Origin: JADFQT01 sp047516825
GTDB lineage: Bacteria; Chloroflexota; Dehalococcoidia; Lucifugimonadales; UBA3495
NCBI GenBank assembly: GCA_047516825.1
Contig: JAKZUA010000176.1
Span: forward strand, 1 to 27,160
Length of the DNA stretch: 27,160 bases
Reading direction: 5' to 3'
Below the pieces are notes generated by a model. It was given only the letters and a program-made list of their open reading frames with translations. It was not told the DNA's origin and ran no database searches. This document shows, in pieces, positions 8,694-16,279 of this stretch. The position numbers and the translations under genes were made by a program. Each line of letters begins with the position of its first letter. Positions within the stretch are counted from its first letter, which is position 1.

Positions 8694-8702
8694 ATTCTAA
8701 CA
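8694..8702 (-). promoter_or_regulatory. Extended -10 promoter element of uvrA
   Basis: The minus strand reads TGTTAGAAT, an extended -10 (TGn followed by TAGAAT). It would give a leader of about 27 nt containing the AAGGTG ribosome site of uvrA. The -35 region is poor, as is common with extended -10 promoters. No clear LexA-type operator overlaps it. Confidence 0.45.
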
Positions 8703-8779
8703 TTTCTGCAGCATTTCTGGGGGAACGTTGTAAGGGAATATTACCCGGCTAGGAGATTCCCTGTGGGTGAGACTCCCGG

Positions 8780-9226
8780 TTATTCCAGCTCGATCAGGGG
8801 GTCGTCGGCGCTGACCGAGTCCAACGGCTGGACGTGGATCGCCTTGACCACGCCGGCCCGGGGGGCCCGAATGCTCTGCTCCATTTTCATGGCCTCCACC
8901 ACGCAAACCTCCTCCCCAGCGGAGACCCGTTGCCCGGGCCGGACTGTGATGGACATTACCCGTCCGGGCATGGGGGAGCGCAAGATGTTGTCGGAAGGAA
9001 GTTGAAGCGGAGCCGCGCCGGTGGCTGGGGGAGGGGTCACAGCCTGGGTTCTGGTTCTACCTCTTCGGGGGCGGAGTGGCGGCTGGGGTGGGAGCGGAAG
9101 GTTCTCCAGATCGACGAAGAAGCTCTCGCCCTCGACGATAACCTCAACTGGAGAGCGGGTCAGGTCTCCAACTTCAACTGTGTACCACCGATCCCCGACC
9201 TTTACTCGACAGGTGGTTAGCGCCAC
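8780..9226 (-). CDS. Biotin carboxyl carrier protein of an acyl-CoA carboxylase
   Basis: This 148-residue carrier has an N-terminal region of about 45 residues, a Pro/Arg-rich linker (about 43-70) and a C-terminal biotinyl domain. The biotin site is EAMKM with acceptor K114, inside the usual hammerhead fold (SPMPGRV...VRPGQRV...AGVVKAIHV). It shuttles carboxybiotin between biotin carboxylase and a carboxyltransferase. The start is GTG 9226. It overlaps the end of the upstream biotin carboxylase gene by 10 bp, which implies translational coupling. No carboxyltransferase gene is in the window, so the acyl-CoA substrate (acetyl, propionyl or other) cannot be named. Confidence 0.92.
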   Translation of the reverse strand: MALTTCRVKVGDRWYTVEVGDLTRSPVEVIVEGESFFVDLENLPLPPQPPLRPRRGRTRTQAVTPPPATGAAPLQLPSDNILRSPMPGRVMSITVRPGQRVSAGEEVCVVEAMKMEQSIRAPRAGVVKAIHVQPLDSVSADDPLIELE

Positions 9227-10776
9227 CCCCGGCTCCCCAAGGTATGGGAGAGCATTTGCTCCCGCCGGCCAAAGGCTCGCCAGGGCGCCGTGGCCGGAAC
9301 CGGGGAGGGTTGGAGCGGGGCGGCCTGCGCCGACAGCGCCATGGCCGCCCCGATGGCCGCAGCCAACTCTCGATTCGCCCTTTCTTGTCCGTCGCTGTTC
9401 AAGTGGCCATTGGCTCCCGTGGGGTAGATGCGTTGCTTTCGATGTTCCAGATACTTGGCCAGGGTGCCGGTATGGTGGGTCGACTGGATGAAATCAGGAT
9501 ATGCCAGGACTCCACGTAATAACGGTACGTTACATTTAACGCCTTCCAATCGGAAAGCCAGCAGAGCCGTGAGCAGCCTCCTGGTGGCGTCGCTTCGGCT
9601 CTCTCCCCAGGTCATTATTTTGCCTAGCAGCGATTCATAGTGTAGCGTAACCTCATAGCCCTTGCCAAGCGCGCTGTCGACCCTCACGTATTCCCCCGAC
9701 GGCAGGTTCAGCTCAGTAATGATGCCCACTTCAGGCAAGAAAGTCTCCGGGTCCTCCGGGTAGACCCGTACCTGAATGGCGTGGCCGCTGATCTGTACAT
9801 CCTTTTGGGAAAAAGGCAGCGTCTCTCCGGCTGCCGCCCGCAGCTGTAGCTCCACCAGGTCCAATCCCGTCACCAGCTCGGTCACCCCGTGCTCTACTTG
9901 AAGCCGGGTGTTCATCTCCAGGAAGTAGATCTGCCCCTGGGAGGATACGAGGAATTCGACCGTGCCGGCGCCCGAGTAGCCGATATGCCGGCCCAGTTTC
10001 AGCGCTAGGTTGCAAACCTTCTTGCGTATTTTGGGGGACAGTTTGACGGCGGGGGATTCCTCCACCAGTTTCTGGTTCCGGCGCTGAATTGAGCAGTCGC
10101 GCTCATAGAGGTGAACCAGGTTCCCGTGTTCGTCGCCCATCAATTGCACTTCAATATGAGAAGCACCATTTAAGAACCGCTCAAAAAACAACCGGGGACT
10201 GCCAAAGGCGTTGGTGGATACCTGGCGGGTACGGTCGACGATGGGCAGCAGCTCGTCCATGTTTTCGACTATGTGAATTCCAATGCCGCCGCCCCCCTCG
10301 GCGGATTTAACCATCAGAGGGAAGCCCAGAGCCCAAGCCCGGTCCACGGCCTGGACGTCGGCCACCGCATCATCGGTGCCGGGGAGCACCGGCAATCCGG
10401 CTTTCTTGGCCAGTTTCCGGGCCCGGAGCTTGTCCCCCATCTTCTCCATCACTTCCGGCTTGGGGCCGATGAAACGAATGCCGGATTCCTGGCAGCGGCG
10501 GGCGAAGAGCGGGTTTTCCGAAAGAAAGCCGTATCCGGGGTGAATGGCTTCGGCGCCACTGGTATGGGCTAGCTCAATGATTTTTTCCCCGTTGAGGTAG
10601 CTGTCCTGCGGGGCTGCCGGACCAACCCGGTAAGCCTCATCGGCCTGCTGGACGTGCAGCGCGTTCTGGTCCGCATCAGAGTAAATTGCTACGGTCTTGA
10701 TTCCCAGTTTCTGGCAGGTGCGGATGATGCGGCAGGCGATTTCGCCCCGGTTGGCGATGAGTATTTTATTGAACAC
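9217..10776 (-). CDS. accC: Biotin carboxylase (ATP-grasp) of an acyl-CoA carboxylase
   Basis: This enzyme carboxylates biotin on the carrier protein using ATP and bicarbonate. The order is standard: N-terminal domain (KILIANRGEIACRI; HPGYGFLSEN about 79-88), ATP-grasp domain and biotin carboxylase C-terminal domain. The last 65 residues or so form a low-complexity Ala/Pro/Arg tail. The length, 519, exceeds the usual 450. Catalytic positions appear present: K236 (NQKLVEE), E287 and R291 (EMNTR). Two conserved loops are atypical: the glycine loop reads EGGGGIGIH (160-168) rather than GGGGRGM, and VEHPVTE is VEHGVTE (294-300). The start is GTG 10776. An in-frame TGA lies three codons upstream, so it is the first possible start; no Shine-Dalgarno is visible. 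The carrier gene overlaps its end. Confidence 0.93.
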   Translation of the reverse strand: MFNKILIANRGEIACRIIRTCQKLGIKTVAIYSDADQNALHVQQADEAYRVGPAAPQDSYLNGEKIIELAHTSGAEAIHPGYGFLSENPLFARRCQESGIRFIGPKPEVMEKMGDKLRARKLAKKAGLPVLPGTDDAVADVQAVDRAWALGFPLMVKSAEGGGGIGIHIVENMDELLPIVDRTRQVSTNAFGSPRLFFERFLNGASHIEVQLMGDEHGNLVHLYERDCSIQRRNQKLVEESPAVKLSPKIRKKVCNLALKLGRHIGYSGAGTVEFLVSSQGQIYFLEMNTRLQVEHGVTELVTGLDLVELQLRAAAGETLPFSQKDVQISGHAIQVRVYPEDPETFLPEVGIITELNLPSGEYVRVDSALGKGYEVTLHYESLLGKIMTWGESRSDATRRLLTALLAFRLEGVKCNVPLLRGVLAYPDFIQSTHHTGTLAKYLEHRKQRIYPTGANGHLNSDGQERANRELAAAIGAAMALSAQAAPLQPSPVPATAPWRAFGRREQMLSHTLGSRGWR

Positions 10777-10920
10777 GGAATTTCATTGTTTAACAGAGAA
10801 TTGGAAGGGCGTAGGAAGGTGGCGGGCTCCCGTTGGGTGCGGTTAGTGGGTTTAGTGGCTAGTAAGATGTCAAGCCGGGCTAGACAGGTTTTGAAAGAGT
10901 CCTTCCGGCTGTTTTGCATC

Positions 10921-10939
10921 GCCCCGGCAATGGCGGGGC
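10921..10939. repeat. GC-rich hairpin downstream of recO
   Basis: GCCCCG and CGGGGC form a perfect 6-bp stem around a 7-nt loop, just past the recO stop codon. No T-run follows on the minus strand. It may help end or protect the recO transcript, or be a copy of a dispersed repeat. The rest of the gap (10777-10944) shows nothing else convincing. Confidence 0.4.
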
Positions 10940-10944
10940 TACGG

Positions 10945-11724
10945 CTAAAAATATACTGGAGAGTCGGGCAACTGCTGTAGGTGCTCTAAAAACGAGTTAG
11001 AGCGAATTTCCTTGTCCAGCCAGTAGCGGACGGTAGCGCCTAAGACCGACTTCAGCTCTAGCGCCACGGGCTGGCCCATTTTCAGGTCGGGAATTTCCGG
11101 CAAGGGGGTGCGGTGCAGCATGCGGAGAACTTTGAGGGTGGAGAGGGACAGGTTTTGCACGCCGGTTTCCGGGGGCTGGCATTCCAGACACAGGGTGCCG
11201 CCCCGTTCGGGAGAAAATCGGTGCTGTCCCGGCTCCAGAGTCTGGCGGCACTCCACGCATTGGTAAAGCTCCGGCATGAGGCCGGAAACCCTGAGCAGAT
11301 GCAATTCAAAAAAACGCAGGGGCATCTCAGATGCTGGAGCCCGCTCAATAGTCCGCAAGGCCTCCAGGGAAAGCTGGTAAAGAGCTGGATTGGGATCGGC
11401 TTCCGAGCCGAACCCGTCCAGGAGCTCGGCGATGTAGAGACCTCGCGTCAGGCCGGTCAAGCCGCTTTTGAGGGCGCTGAAGTTATCGATGGCCTGAGCC
11501 TGGGTAATGATGTCCAGGTTTCGGCCTTTGGCCAGAGCAAGACGGTTCAGCGTAAGCGGTTCAAAATGCCCCACCAGCTTGCTAGTGGTCTTGCGGGCTC
11601 CCTTGGCCACAGCCCGAAGCTTACCGGCATCCCGGGTATATAGGGTTAGCAGAAGATCTGCCTCGCCCAGAGGGATCTTTCTTAGGGAGAGGGCTTCGGT
11701 GCGGTAGGTTCGAGGGACCGCCAT
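10945..11724 (-). CDS. recO: DNA repair protein RecO
   Basis: RecO works with RecR (and RecF) to replace SSB with RecA on single-stranded DNA in the RecFOR pathway. The 259-residue protein has the N-terminal OB-fold start (TEALSLRKIPLGEADLLLTLYT, then GKLRAVAKGARK). A helical domain follows with a zinc site made by C156, C159, C179 and C182. This four-Cys form is the common RecO type; E. coli lacks it. ATG 11722-11724 lies one base after the recR stop codon, so the two are almost certainly cotranscribed and coupled. Confidence 0.95.
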   Translation of the reverse strand: MAVPRTYRTEALSLRKIPLGEADLLLTLYTRDAGKLRAVAKGARKTTSKLVGHFEPLTLNRLALAKGRNLDIITQAQAIDNFSALKSGLTGLTRGLYIAELLDGFGSEADPNPALYQLSLEALRTIERAPASEMPLRFFELHLLRVSGLMPELYQCVECRQTLEPGQHRFSPERGGTLCLECQPPETGVQNLSLSTLKVLRMLHRTPLPEIPDLKMGQPVALELKSVLGATVRYWLDKEIRSNSFLEHLQQLPDSPVYF

Positions 11725-11725
11725 G

Positions 11726-12340
11726 CTAGACCTGTTGGCGACCCTGGAAAGCTCGGCTCAGGGTCAGTTCATCGGAATATTCAAGAGAACCCCCCACCGG
11801 AAGGCCCCGGGCCAGGTGGGTAAGCTTCAGGTCGGTGGGGGCCAGCTGGCGGGAGATATACATGGCGGTGGCCTCGCCCTCTAGGGTGGGGTTGGTGGCG
11901 ATGATCAACTCCTTCACCTGGCCGGAGGATAGACGCCGGAAAAGCTCCTTGAGTTTCAACTGGTCGGGGCCGATGCCATTCAGGGGCGAAATTACACCGT
12001 GCAGCACATGGTACAACCCCAAAAAACAGTGGGTCCGCTCCAGGGCCAAAACGTCCAGCGGGTCTTCCACCACGCAGATCTGGTCCTGGTGGCGTTGAGG
12101 GTTGGTGCAAATATTGCAGGGGCTGGCGTCGGTCAGGTTCTGGCATTCCTGGCAGAACACGATTTTCTGCTTCACCGTGCCGATGGCTTCCGCCAGGTCG
12201 TAAGCCTCCTGCTCCGGCAGGCGGATGATGTGGTAGGCCAGCCTCTGGGCGCTTTTGGGTCCAATCCCGGGCAGCCGGTTCAGCTCCTGGATCAGCCGGG
12301 CCAGGGAAGGAGCTGCTGAGGGAATGTTATCTAAGGTCAT
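11726..12340 (-). CDS. recR: Recombination protein RecR
   Basis: This is the ring-forming partner of RecO. Its 204 residues match the family. Features in order: helix-hairpin-helix LPGIGPKSAQRLA (23-35), zinc finger C63, C66, C75 and C78, and a Toprim domain beginning CVVEDPLD (acidic residues E92 and D93). The C-terminus reads RGLPVGGSLEYSDELTLSRAF, as is typical. The usual dnaX-ebfC-recR order is kept, but the gap to ebfC is widened to 255 bp and filled with two repeat elements. The ribosome site is weak. Confidence 0.97.
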   Translation of the reverse strand: MTLDNIPSAAPSLARLIQELNRLPGIGPKSAQRLAYHIIRLPEQEAYDLAEAIGTVKQKIVFCQECQNLTDASPCNICTNPQRHQDQICVVEDPLDVLALERTHCFLGLYHVLHGVISPLNGIGPDQLKLKELFRRLSSGQVKELIIATNPTLEGEATAMYISRQLAPTDLKLTHLARGLPVGGSLEYSDELTLSRAFQGRQQV

Positions 12341-12444
12341 CAGGTTCTCTCAAGCGCCTTATGGGGAGCGGGTTGCCAGAATTCTGGTTATTACTGAGAC
12401 TTGAATTAGGAGCTACACCTGGTCGGAGACGCCGCCGTTTGGGT

Positions 12445-12481
12445 AAATCCCCCTATTTAAAAGAGGGACTGAGGGGGATTT
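12445..12481. repeat. Imperfect palindrome with AAATCCCCC/GGGGGATTT ends
   Basis: AAATCCCCC (12445-12453) and GGGGGATTT (12473-12481) are exact inverted ends around a less symmetrical core. The same ends, extended to a perfect palindrome, occur at 23206-23251. The two are probably copies of one dispersed element. Confidence 0.65.
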
Positions 12482-12542
12482 GGATCTTACAAGTCTAGAA
12501 CTTTCGTCACAGATTCATCAGGTTTAACGGGCCCAGGTTGGA

Positions 12543-12576
12543 GATTCCTCAGTCGCTTCGCTCCTTCGGAATGACA
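12543..12576. repeat. Half-copy of a dispersed element ending GGAATGACA
   Basis: This 34-bp stretch (GATTCCTCAGTCGCTTCGCT, then CCTTCGGAATGACA) aligns with the right half of the element at 16031-16103 with a few changes. It lies 20 bp downstream of the ebfC stop codon. The left half of the element is missing. Confidence 0.6.
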
Positions 12577-12595
12577 GAGTAGTTTTGAGATAGTT

Positions 12596-12907
12596 CTAAG
12601 TAAGGCTGGGAATGTTCAGGCCGCCGGTGACCGCGCTCATCTTCTGGCTGGCTATCTCCTGGGTCTTGGTGAAGGCGTCATTGACCGCCGCGGCGACCAG
12701 GTCTTGCAGCAAGTCCAACTCCTCCGCCGCTTCCGGTTCGATAGTTACCGATTCCACCACCTGTTTGCCGGACATCACTACCTTTACCACACCACCACCG
12801 GCGCTGCCCTCCACGGTGAGGAATTCCAGCTCTTCTTGGACCTTCTGCATGTCGTCCTGCAGCTTTTGGGCCTGCCGCTGCGCCTGCCTTATCATATTCC
12901 GGTTCAT
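12596..12907 (-). CDS. ebfC: YbaB/EbfC nucleoid-associated protein
   Basis: This small DNA-binding protein (103 residues) forms tweezer-like dimers and coats the nucleoid. The N-terminal helix is rich in Gln and charged residues (RQAQRQAQKLQDDMQKVQEEL). It is followed by the family strand motifs VEGSAGGGVVKVVMSG and VTIEPEA, and ends with a helix before GGLNIP. The ATG shares an ATGA overlap with the dnaX stop, so it is translationally coupled to dnaX. The dnaX-ebfC-recR association is widely conserved. Confidence 0.96.
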   Translation of the reverse strand: MNRNMIRQAQRQAQKLQDDMQKVQEELEFLTVEGSAGGGVVKVVMSGKQVVESVTIEPEAAEELDLLQDLVAAAVNDAFTKTQEIASQKMSAVTGGLNIPSLT

Positions 12908-14574
12908 TCGGTTGTCTCCTCCACAATTCTAGCTCCCATCCCCATGGCGGTGCGCACCAGCGGACTCCGCTGCGCAGTTTGGCGTGGTTCTTCCCCATTG
13001 CCCGGATCCCGGTTCAGGGCAAGCTTAAAGTCGTAGGACTCGCCAAAGCACTTGGCTATCGACTCGGTTACCAGGCGGTGCCCATTGGGTTCCTCCATTT
13101 CTTCCTGCATTCGCTCCATGTTGGTCTGATGGCTGAAGGGCAGCACCAGCGTATCCCCTTCCAAGGATACGGCATCCACCCGGCAGTCCCGCAGCAGGGC
13201 GCCTAGGTTAAATTTCTTTCCTTTGCATCTCCCCAGCGCCCGTACCGTGGCCTGCCACCGCCCTTGAAAGGAATCTTCGGCGATTGGCGCTGCCGCCGCT
13301 GCTGGCTCGCTAGGTCTGGCTGGTCTATCTGGAATGTCTGGCGAAGCTGCGTTCGGTGCTGGTCTTTCTGGCGAGGGCGCGGCGGGGGCTCCCTGGCTGC
13401 TGGCGTTTCGCTGGCTGCCTGGTGGTGGGCTGTTAGAGCCGGCGGGACGCCCCCGGCCAGCTGCCTGCGGAGCCGGGGGAGCCGCGGCGGCGGCAGGTAC
13501 GGTATCGTCGCAGGTCTCCACCACCGCCAGCTCCAAAGGGAGCGTCGAAGGGGCGTCATACCGCATATTGACGTCGCCCCAGATCTTGATGGCCTTCATT
13601 ATGCGCCAGCTGGGAAGTTGACCGACCAACTCCTTCAGCTGGCCGGTCACGTGGGCGGGCAAGTCCAGCGAATCCCCGGAGTTCCACTCCAGGAGCATGG
13701 CGGCGCGGAGCAGCTCCAGAACCTGGCGGTGAAGCTGACGCGGATCGGCGCCTTCCCAGGCCGCCTGGTTGATAATGCCCAGGGATGCTGAGGTGTTGCC
13801 CATCAGCAGAAACTTGACCAGCTCCAGCCATTGATCGCCCTGTCCCAGACCCAATAACTCTTCCACCTGCTGCAGGGTCACGCCGTCGCCGTAGGAAACC
13901 GCCAGCTGCTCCAGGAGATTTTCCGCGTCCCGCAGGCTGCCCGAGGCGTAACGAGCAACGGCGCGCAGGGCTTCGGGTTCCACGGCCACGCCTTCCCCTT
14001 CGATGATCTCGGTCAGCCGGCGGCAGATGACGTCGGTGGGCAGGCGGCGAAAGTCGAAGCGCTGGCAGCGGGAGATAATGGTGGGCAATATCTTGTTGGC
14101 CTCGGTGGTGCAGAGCACGAAGATTACGTGGGCAGGCGGCTCTTCCAGGGTTTTCAGAAATGCGTTGGAGGCCTGGTCGGTAAGCATGTGAGCTTCATCG
14201 ATGATGTAGACCTTGCGGCGGCCCTCCACCGGTGCGAAGTTAACCTTGTCCCGGATTTCCCGGATCTCATCGATGCCCCGGTTGCTGGCCGCGTCCAACT
14301 CGATGATGTCTAAAAACCGGCCTTCATTTATGGTGCGGCAAATTTGGCAGTTGTTGCAGGGATTTCCCTCCGCCAGCTCCAGGCAATTGACCGCTTTGGC
14401 CAGTATTCGGGCTGTGGTGGTCTTGCCGGTGCCCCGGGGTCCGCAAAAAAGGTAGGAGTGGGAGACCCGTTGTTGTTTGATGGCCTGCCGAAGGGTGGTA
14501 GCTACGTGGTCCTGTCCGGCCAAGTCGGTGAAGCTGTCCGGCCGCCACTTGCGGTAGTAGACTTGGGAGGTCAT
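12904..14574 (-). CDS. dnaX: DNA polymerase III clamp-loader subunit gamma/tau
   Basis: This is the ATPase motor of the clamp loader, which places the beta clamp on primed DNA. Motifs: YYRKWRP start, Walker A GPRGTGKT (45-52), zinc site C64, C73, C76 and C79, DEAH (126-129) and the SRC motif with arginine finger R169. A Pro/Ala/Ser-rich linker runs from about residue 362 to 435. A shorter C-terminal tau-like domain of about 120 residues follows. At 556 residues it is smaller than E. coli tau (643). I see no long A-run slippery site that would make a shorter gamma form. The ATG overlaps the ybeY stop codon (ATGA). Confidence 0.96.
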   Translation of the reverse strand: MTSQVYYRKWRPDSFTDLAGQDHVATTLRQAIKQQRVSHSYLFCGPRGTGKTTTARILAKAVNCLELAEGNPCNNCQICRTINEGRFLDIIELDAASNRGIDEIREIRDKVNFAPVEGRRKVYIIDEAHMLTDQASNAFLKTLEEPPAHVIFVLCTTEANKILPTIISRCQRFDFRRLPTDVICRRLTEIIEGEGVAVEPEALRAVARYASGSLRDAENLLEQLAVSYGDGVTLQQVEELLGLGQGDQWLELVKFLLMGNTSASLGIINQAAWEGADPRQLHRQVLELLRAAMLLEWNSGDSLDLPAHVTGQLKELVGQLPSWRIMKAIKIWGDVNMRYDAPSTLPLELAVVETCDDTVPAAAAAPPAPQAAGRGRPAGSNSPPPGSQRNASSQGAPAAPSPERPAPNAASPDIPDRPARPSEPAAAAAPIAEDSFQGRWQATVRALGRCKGKKFNLGALLRDCRVDAVSLEGDTLVLPFSHQTNMERMQEEMEEPNGHRLVTESIAKCFGESYDFKLALNRDPGNGEEPRQTAQRSPLVRTAMGMGARIVEETTE

Positions 14575-15203
14575 TTCAGGTTCATTCCCGTCTTGAATAG
14601 ACCATTGGCGAATAGGCCGGCCAAAGCGGCCTGCTCCCGGCCCTGCATCAGTGCGGTTTCCTCAATATCCAGGTGTTCATGGCCTACCAGGTGGAGCACC
14701 CCGTGGACGATGAGCAGCGCCATCTCCCGATCCAACGGCTCCTCTCGCTCTTCCGCTTGTCGGCGAGCTTGAGGGAAGGATATGATCACCTCGCCCAAAG
14801 GCGGTGGGCCGCCGTCAAGAGTTGGAAAAGGAAAGGCCGCCTCGCTTCCAGGTTGGATATAACAGTCCGCCGCTAACTCCGATTCCCCCAGCCAATGGCC
14901 GGGATGGTTGGCGGAGAAAGAAAGCACGTCTGTTACTTCGTCCAGACCTCGGAATTGGGCGTTCAACCCCCGCACGGTGGCATCGTCGGCGACCACCAGA
15001 CTCACCTGGGCCGGCTCATTCGGCTCTAGCGCCCCCCGCAGGGCTCCTTCGAGGACTCGCTGAAGCCAGGCTTGGGATAGCTCTCCTTCGAATTCTGGAA
15101 ATACGGAAATTTCTGCTTGCCTTACCGGGTCAACCTTGGCTGGCAGATTGGGCCCCCTGACACTGATGGAATAATGATGGAACGACGTGGCTCTTGAGGT
15201 CAT
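14571..15203 (-). CDS. ybeY: Endoribonuclease YbeY (rRNA maturation)
   Basis: YbeY is a zinc endoribonuclease for 16S rRNA 3'-end maturation and ribosome quality control. The zinc motif is HGVLHLVGHEH (H167, H171 and H177, counted from ATG 15203); the usual Asp before the last His is Glu. The conserved TDVLSF (91-96) is present. Between it and LGEVIISF lies an insert of roughly 30 residues that is longer than in most YbeY proteins. The frame is open to a GTG at 15275, but those 24 extra residues look unconserved and ATG 15203 is more plausible. Neither has a good ribosome site. It overlaps dnaX by 4 bp (ATGA). Confidence 0.9.
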   Translation of the reverse strand: MTSRATSFHHYSISVRGPNLPAKVDPVRQAEISVFPEFEGELSQAWLQRVLEGALRGALEPNEPAQVSLVVADDATVRGLNAQFRGLDEVTDVLSFSANHPGHWLGESELAADCYIQPGSEAAFPFPTLDGGPPPLGEVIISFPQARRQAEEREEPLDREMALLIVHGVLHLVGHEHLDIEETALMQGREQAALAGLFANGLFKTGMNLK

Positions 15204-15350
15204 CTTAGCATTTGGTGGCTGGGGCTTCAAGGAATGATTGACCGGGAAATTGTGTCTGGCTTGGTCGACCGGCACCAGGCCGGGCGGACCTACCTTTTTG
15301 AGAGTTTATTTGGGGAATAGCCTGGTTCACGTCTGTTGTTGGCGGGAGCA

Positions 15351-15368
15351 TGCTAAAATATTTTAGCA
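15351..15368. promoter_or_regulatory. Perfect 18-bp palindrome carrying an extended -10 on both strands
   Basis: TGCTAAAATATTTTAGCA is identical to its reverse complement. Each strand reads TGCTAAAAT, which fits an extended -10 (TGn plus TAAAAT). It lies between divergent genes: ybeY starts 148 bp to the left and the acidic unknown gene starts 112 bp to the right. It could be an operator, a shared promoter core or both. No strong -35 is seen on either side. Confidence 0.5.
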
Positions 15369-15479
15369 GGACAGCGGAAATTCGATTTGCGGAAACTCGC
15401 GCCAAAACTCCGGGCGAATTGCCGAGGCCTGCCCCACTTTGGGTCTTGATATAGCCACCGAGAAAGGAGCGGCTTTTAA

Positions 15480-15932
15480 ATGACCGATGATAACACTGGC
15501 ACCCAGCAGGATGAATTTGGCGGGTTGGTTTTGCCTGAGGAGGGCGTAACCGATCTCACCGATAAGCTAACGGAGTACATGACAGAAATAGAGCTGGGCG
15601 GAATGCCGGACATCTTGGGGCAGGTCCTTGACGATTTCATAGATCAGGCTGGGGGCATGCCCGAGGACCTGCGAAACGAGGTTGCCTTTGAGCAGATTAC
15701 CGCTAATCAGCTGGCTGTCACACTGGCGTATCAACTGGGTCGCCTGGAGGGCCGCTCTCCCCAACTCGTCCGCGAGCTAATCAAGCAGGCCATCGAAAAA
15801 TGGGAAGCCCGTCCATTGGTGGAGTCTCCAGACATATCCGAGGGAGATTTGAGGCGTCCCAAAGAGCTGGTTTATCCCCGTCTTCGCCACATGGAGTATG
15901 CCGAAGCTGAAGATGAGGACGATTTGGCCTGA
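15480..15932 (+). CDS. Acidic protein of unknown function
   Basis: I do not recognise this 150-residue protein. About 35 residues are Asp or Glu, with a very acidic end (EAEDEDDLA), so it should be a soluble anionic protein. The middle (about 60-112) looks helical and carries LRNEVAFEQITANQLAVTLAYQLGRLEGRSP-type patterning. No signal peptide, membrane segment or Cys is present. The ATG has AAAGGAG 10-13 nt upstream, which supports real translation. It is transcribed away from ybeY and the palindrome at 15351-15368 lies in its upstream region. A gap of about 350 bp with a dispersed repeat separates it from the amidohydrolase. It may bind a basic protein or nucleic-acid partner, but that is speculation. 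Confidence 0.75.
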   Translation: MTDDNTGTQQDEFGGLVLPEEGVTDLTDKLTEYMTEIELGGMPDILGQVLDDFIDQAGGMPEDLRNEVAFEQITANQLAVTLAYQLGRLEGRSPQLVRELIKQAIEKWEARPLVESPDISEGDLRRPKELVYPRLRHMEYAEAEDEDDLA

Positions 15933-16030
15933 AAGCAGGGGGTCTAAAAACTAGTCTCTTCCCCTTAACGGGGCTGACAAAGGTATGTAAATTTTGTGAC
16001 TCGCGAATGCACCTTAGCATGAAAAATGAT

Positions 16031-16103
16031 GTCATTCCGAGTCGGAACCTAGTGGAGGCGAGGAATCTAAGATTTCTCGGCCACTTTGCTCCCTGGAAAT
16101 GAC
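16031..16103. repeat. Dispersed palindromic element (MITE/REP-like), full copy
   Basis: The ends GTCATTCC (16031-16038) and GGAAATGAC (16095-16103) are inverted with one extra base. The centre CGAGGAATC (16059-16067) pairs with GATTTCTCG (16071-16079) with one G-U pair, around the loop TAA. AGTGG (16051-16055) pairs with CCACT (16081-16085). The whole element can fold into one long hairpin. A half-copy lies at 12543-12576. Confidence 0.7.
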
Positions 16104-16137
16104 ACGGCAATCTGGATCTTCAGCTACAAGAAATACC

Positions 16138-16176
16138 CCTGGCAAGGGAGAGGAGCTTTGCGACTCCCCAGGCTTT
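16138..16176 (+). terminator. Possible terminator downstream of the acidic unknown gene
   Basis: CCTG...CAGG and GGGAG (16146-16150)...CTCCC (16164-16168) form a stacked stem with a 13-nt loop, followed by CTTTT. It lies about 200 nt past the stop codon. The loop is large, so this is tentative. Confidence 0.3.
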
Positions 16177-16279
16177 TGCGGTCCGCTGCTGTAGCGGTAC
16201 ATACGAGGGACCACTAGTCCAAACCGGCCGTCGGTCCGCAATTCAGGTTAATCGGACGGGACCGGCCCAAGGAGTAAAA

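Larger units (their letters stand above)
15933..16279. other. Gene-free gap with a palindromic repeat and a hairpin
   Basis: This 347-bp gap holds the dispersed element at 16031-16103 and a terminator-like hairpin at 16138-16176. Frames crossing it on the minus strand show no protein-like sequence. AAGGAG at the end of the gap (16269-16274) is the ribosome site of the amidohydrolase. Confidence 0.6.

Noticed and set aside
8700..8760. LexA-type SOS operator upstream of uvrA
   Set aside because: GAACGTTG near 8724 lacks the inverted partner of a CGAACnnnnGTTCG-type box.
10869..10874. Perfect -35 hexamer TTGACA (minus strand) upstream of accC
   Set aside because: No acceptable -10 box is found at 16-18 nt spacing, so I did not call a promoter.
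12904..14574. Programmed frameshift in dnaX producing a short gamma form
   Set aside because: No A6 to A7 slippery run is visible in the coding strand around the linker.
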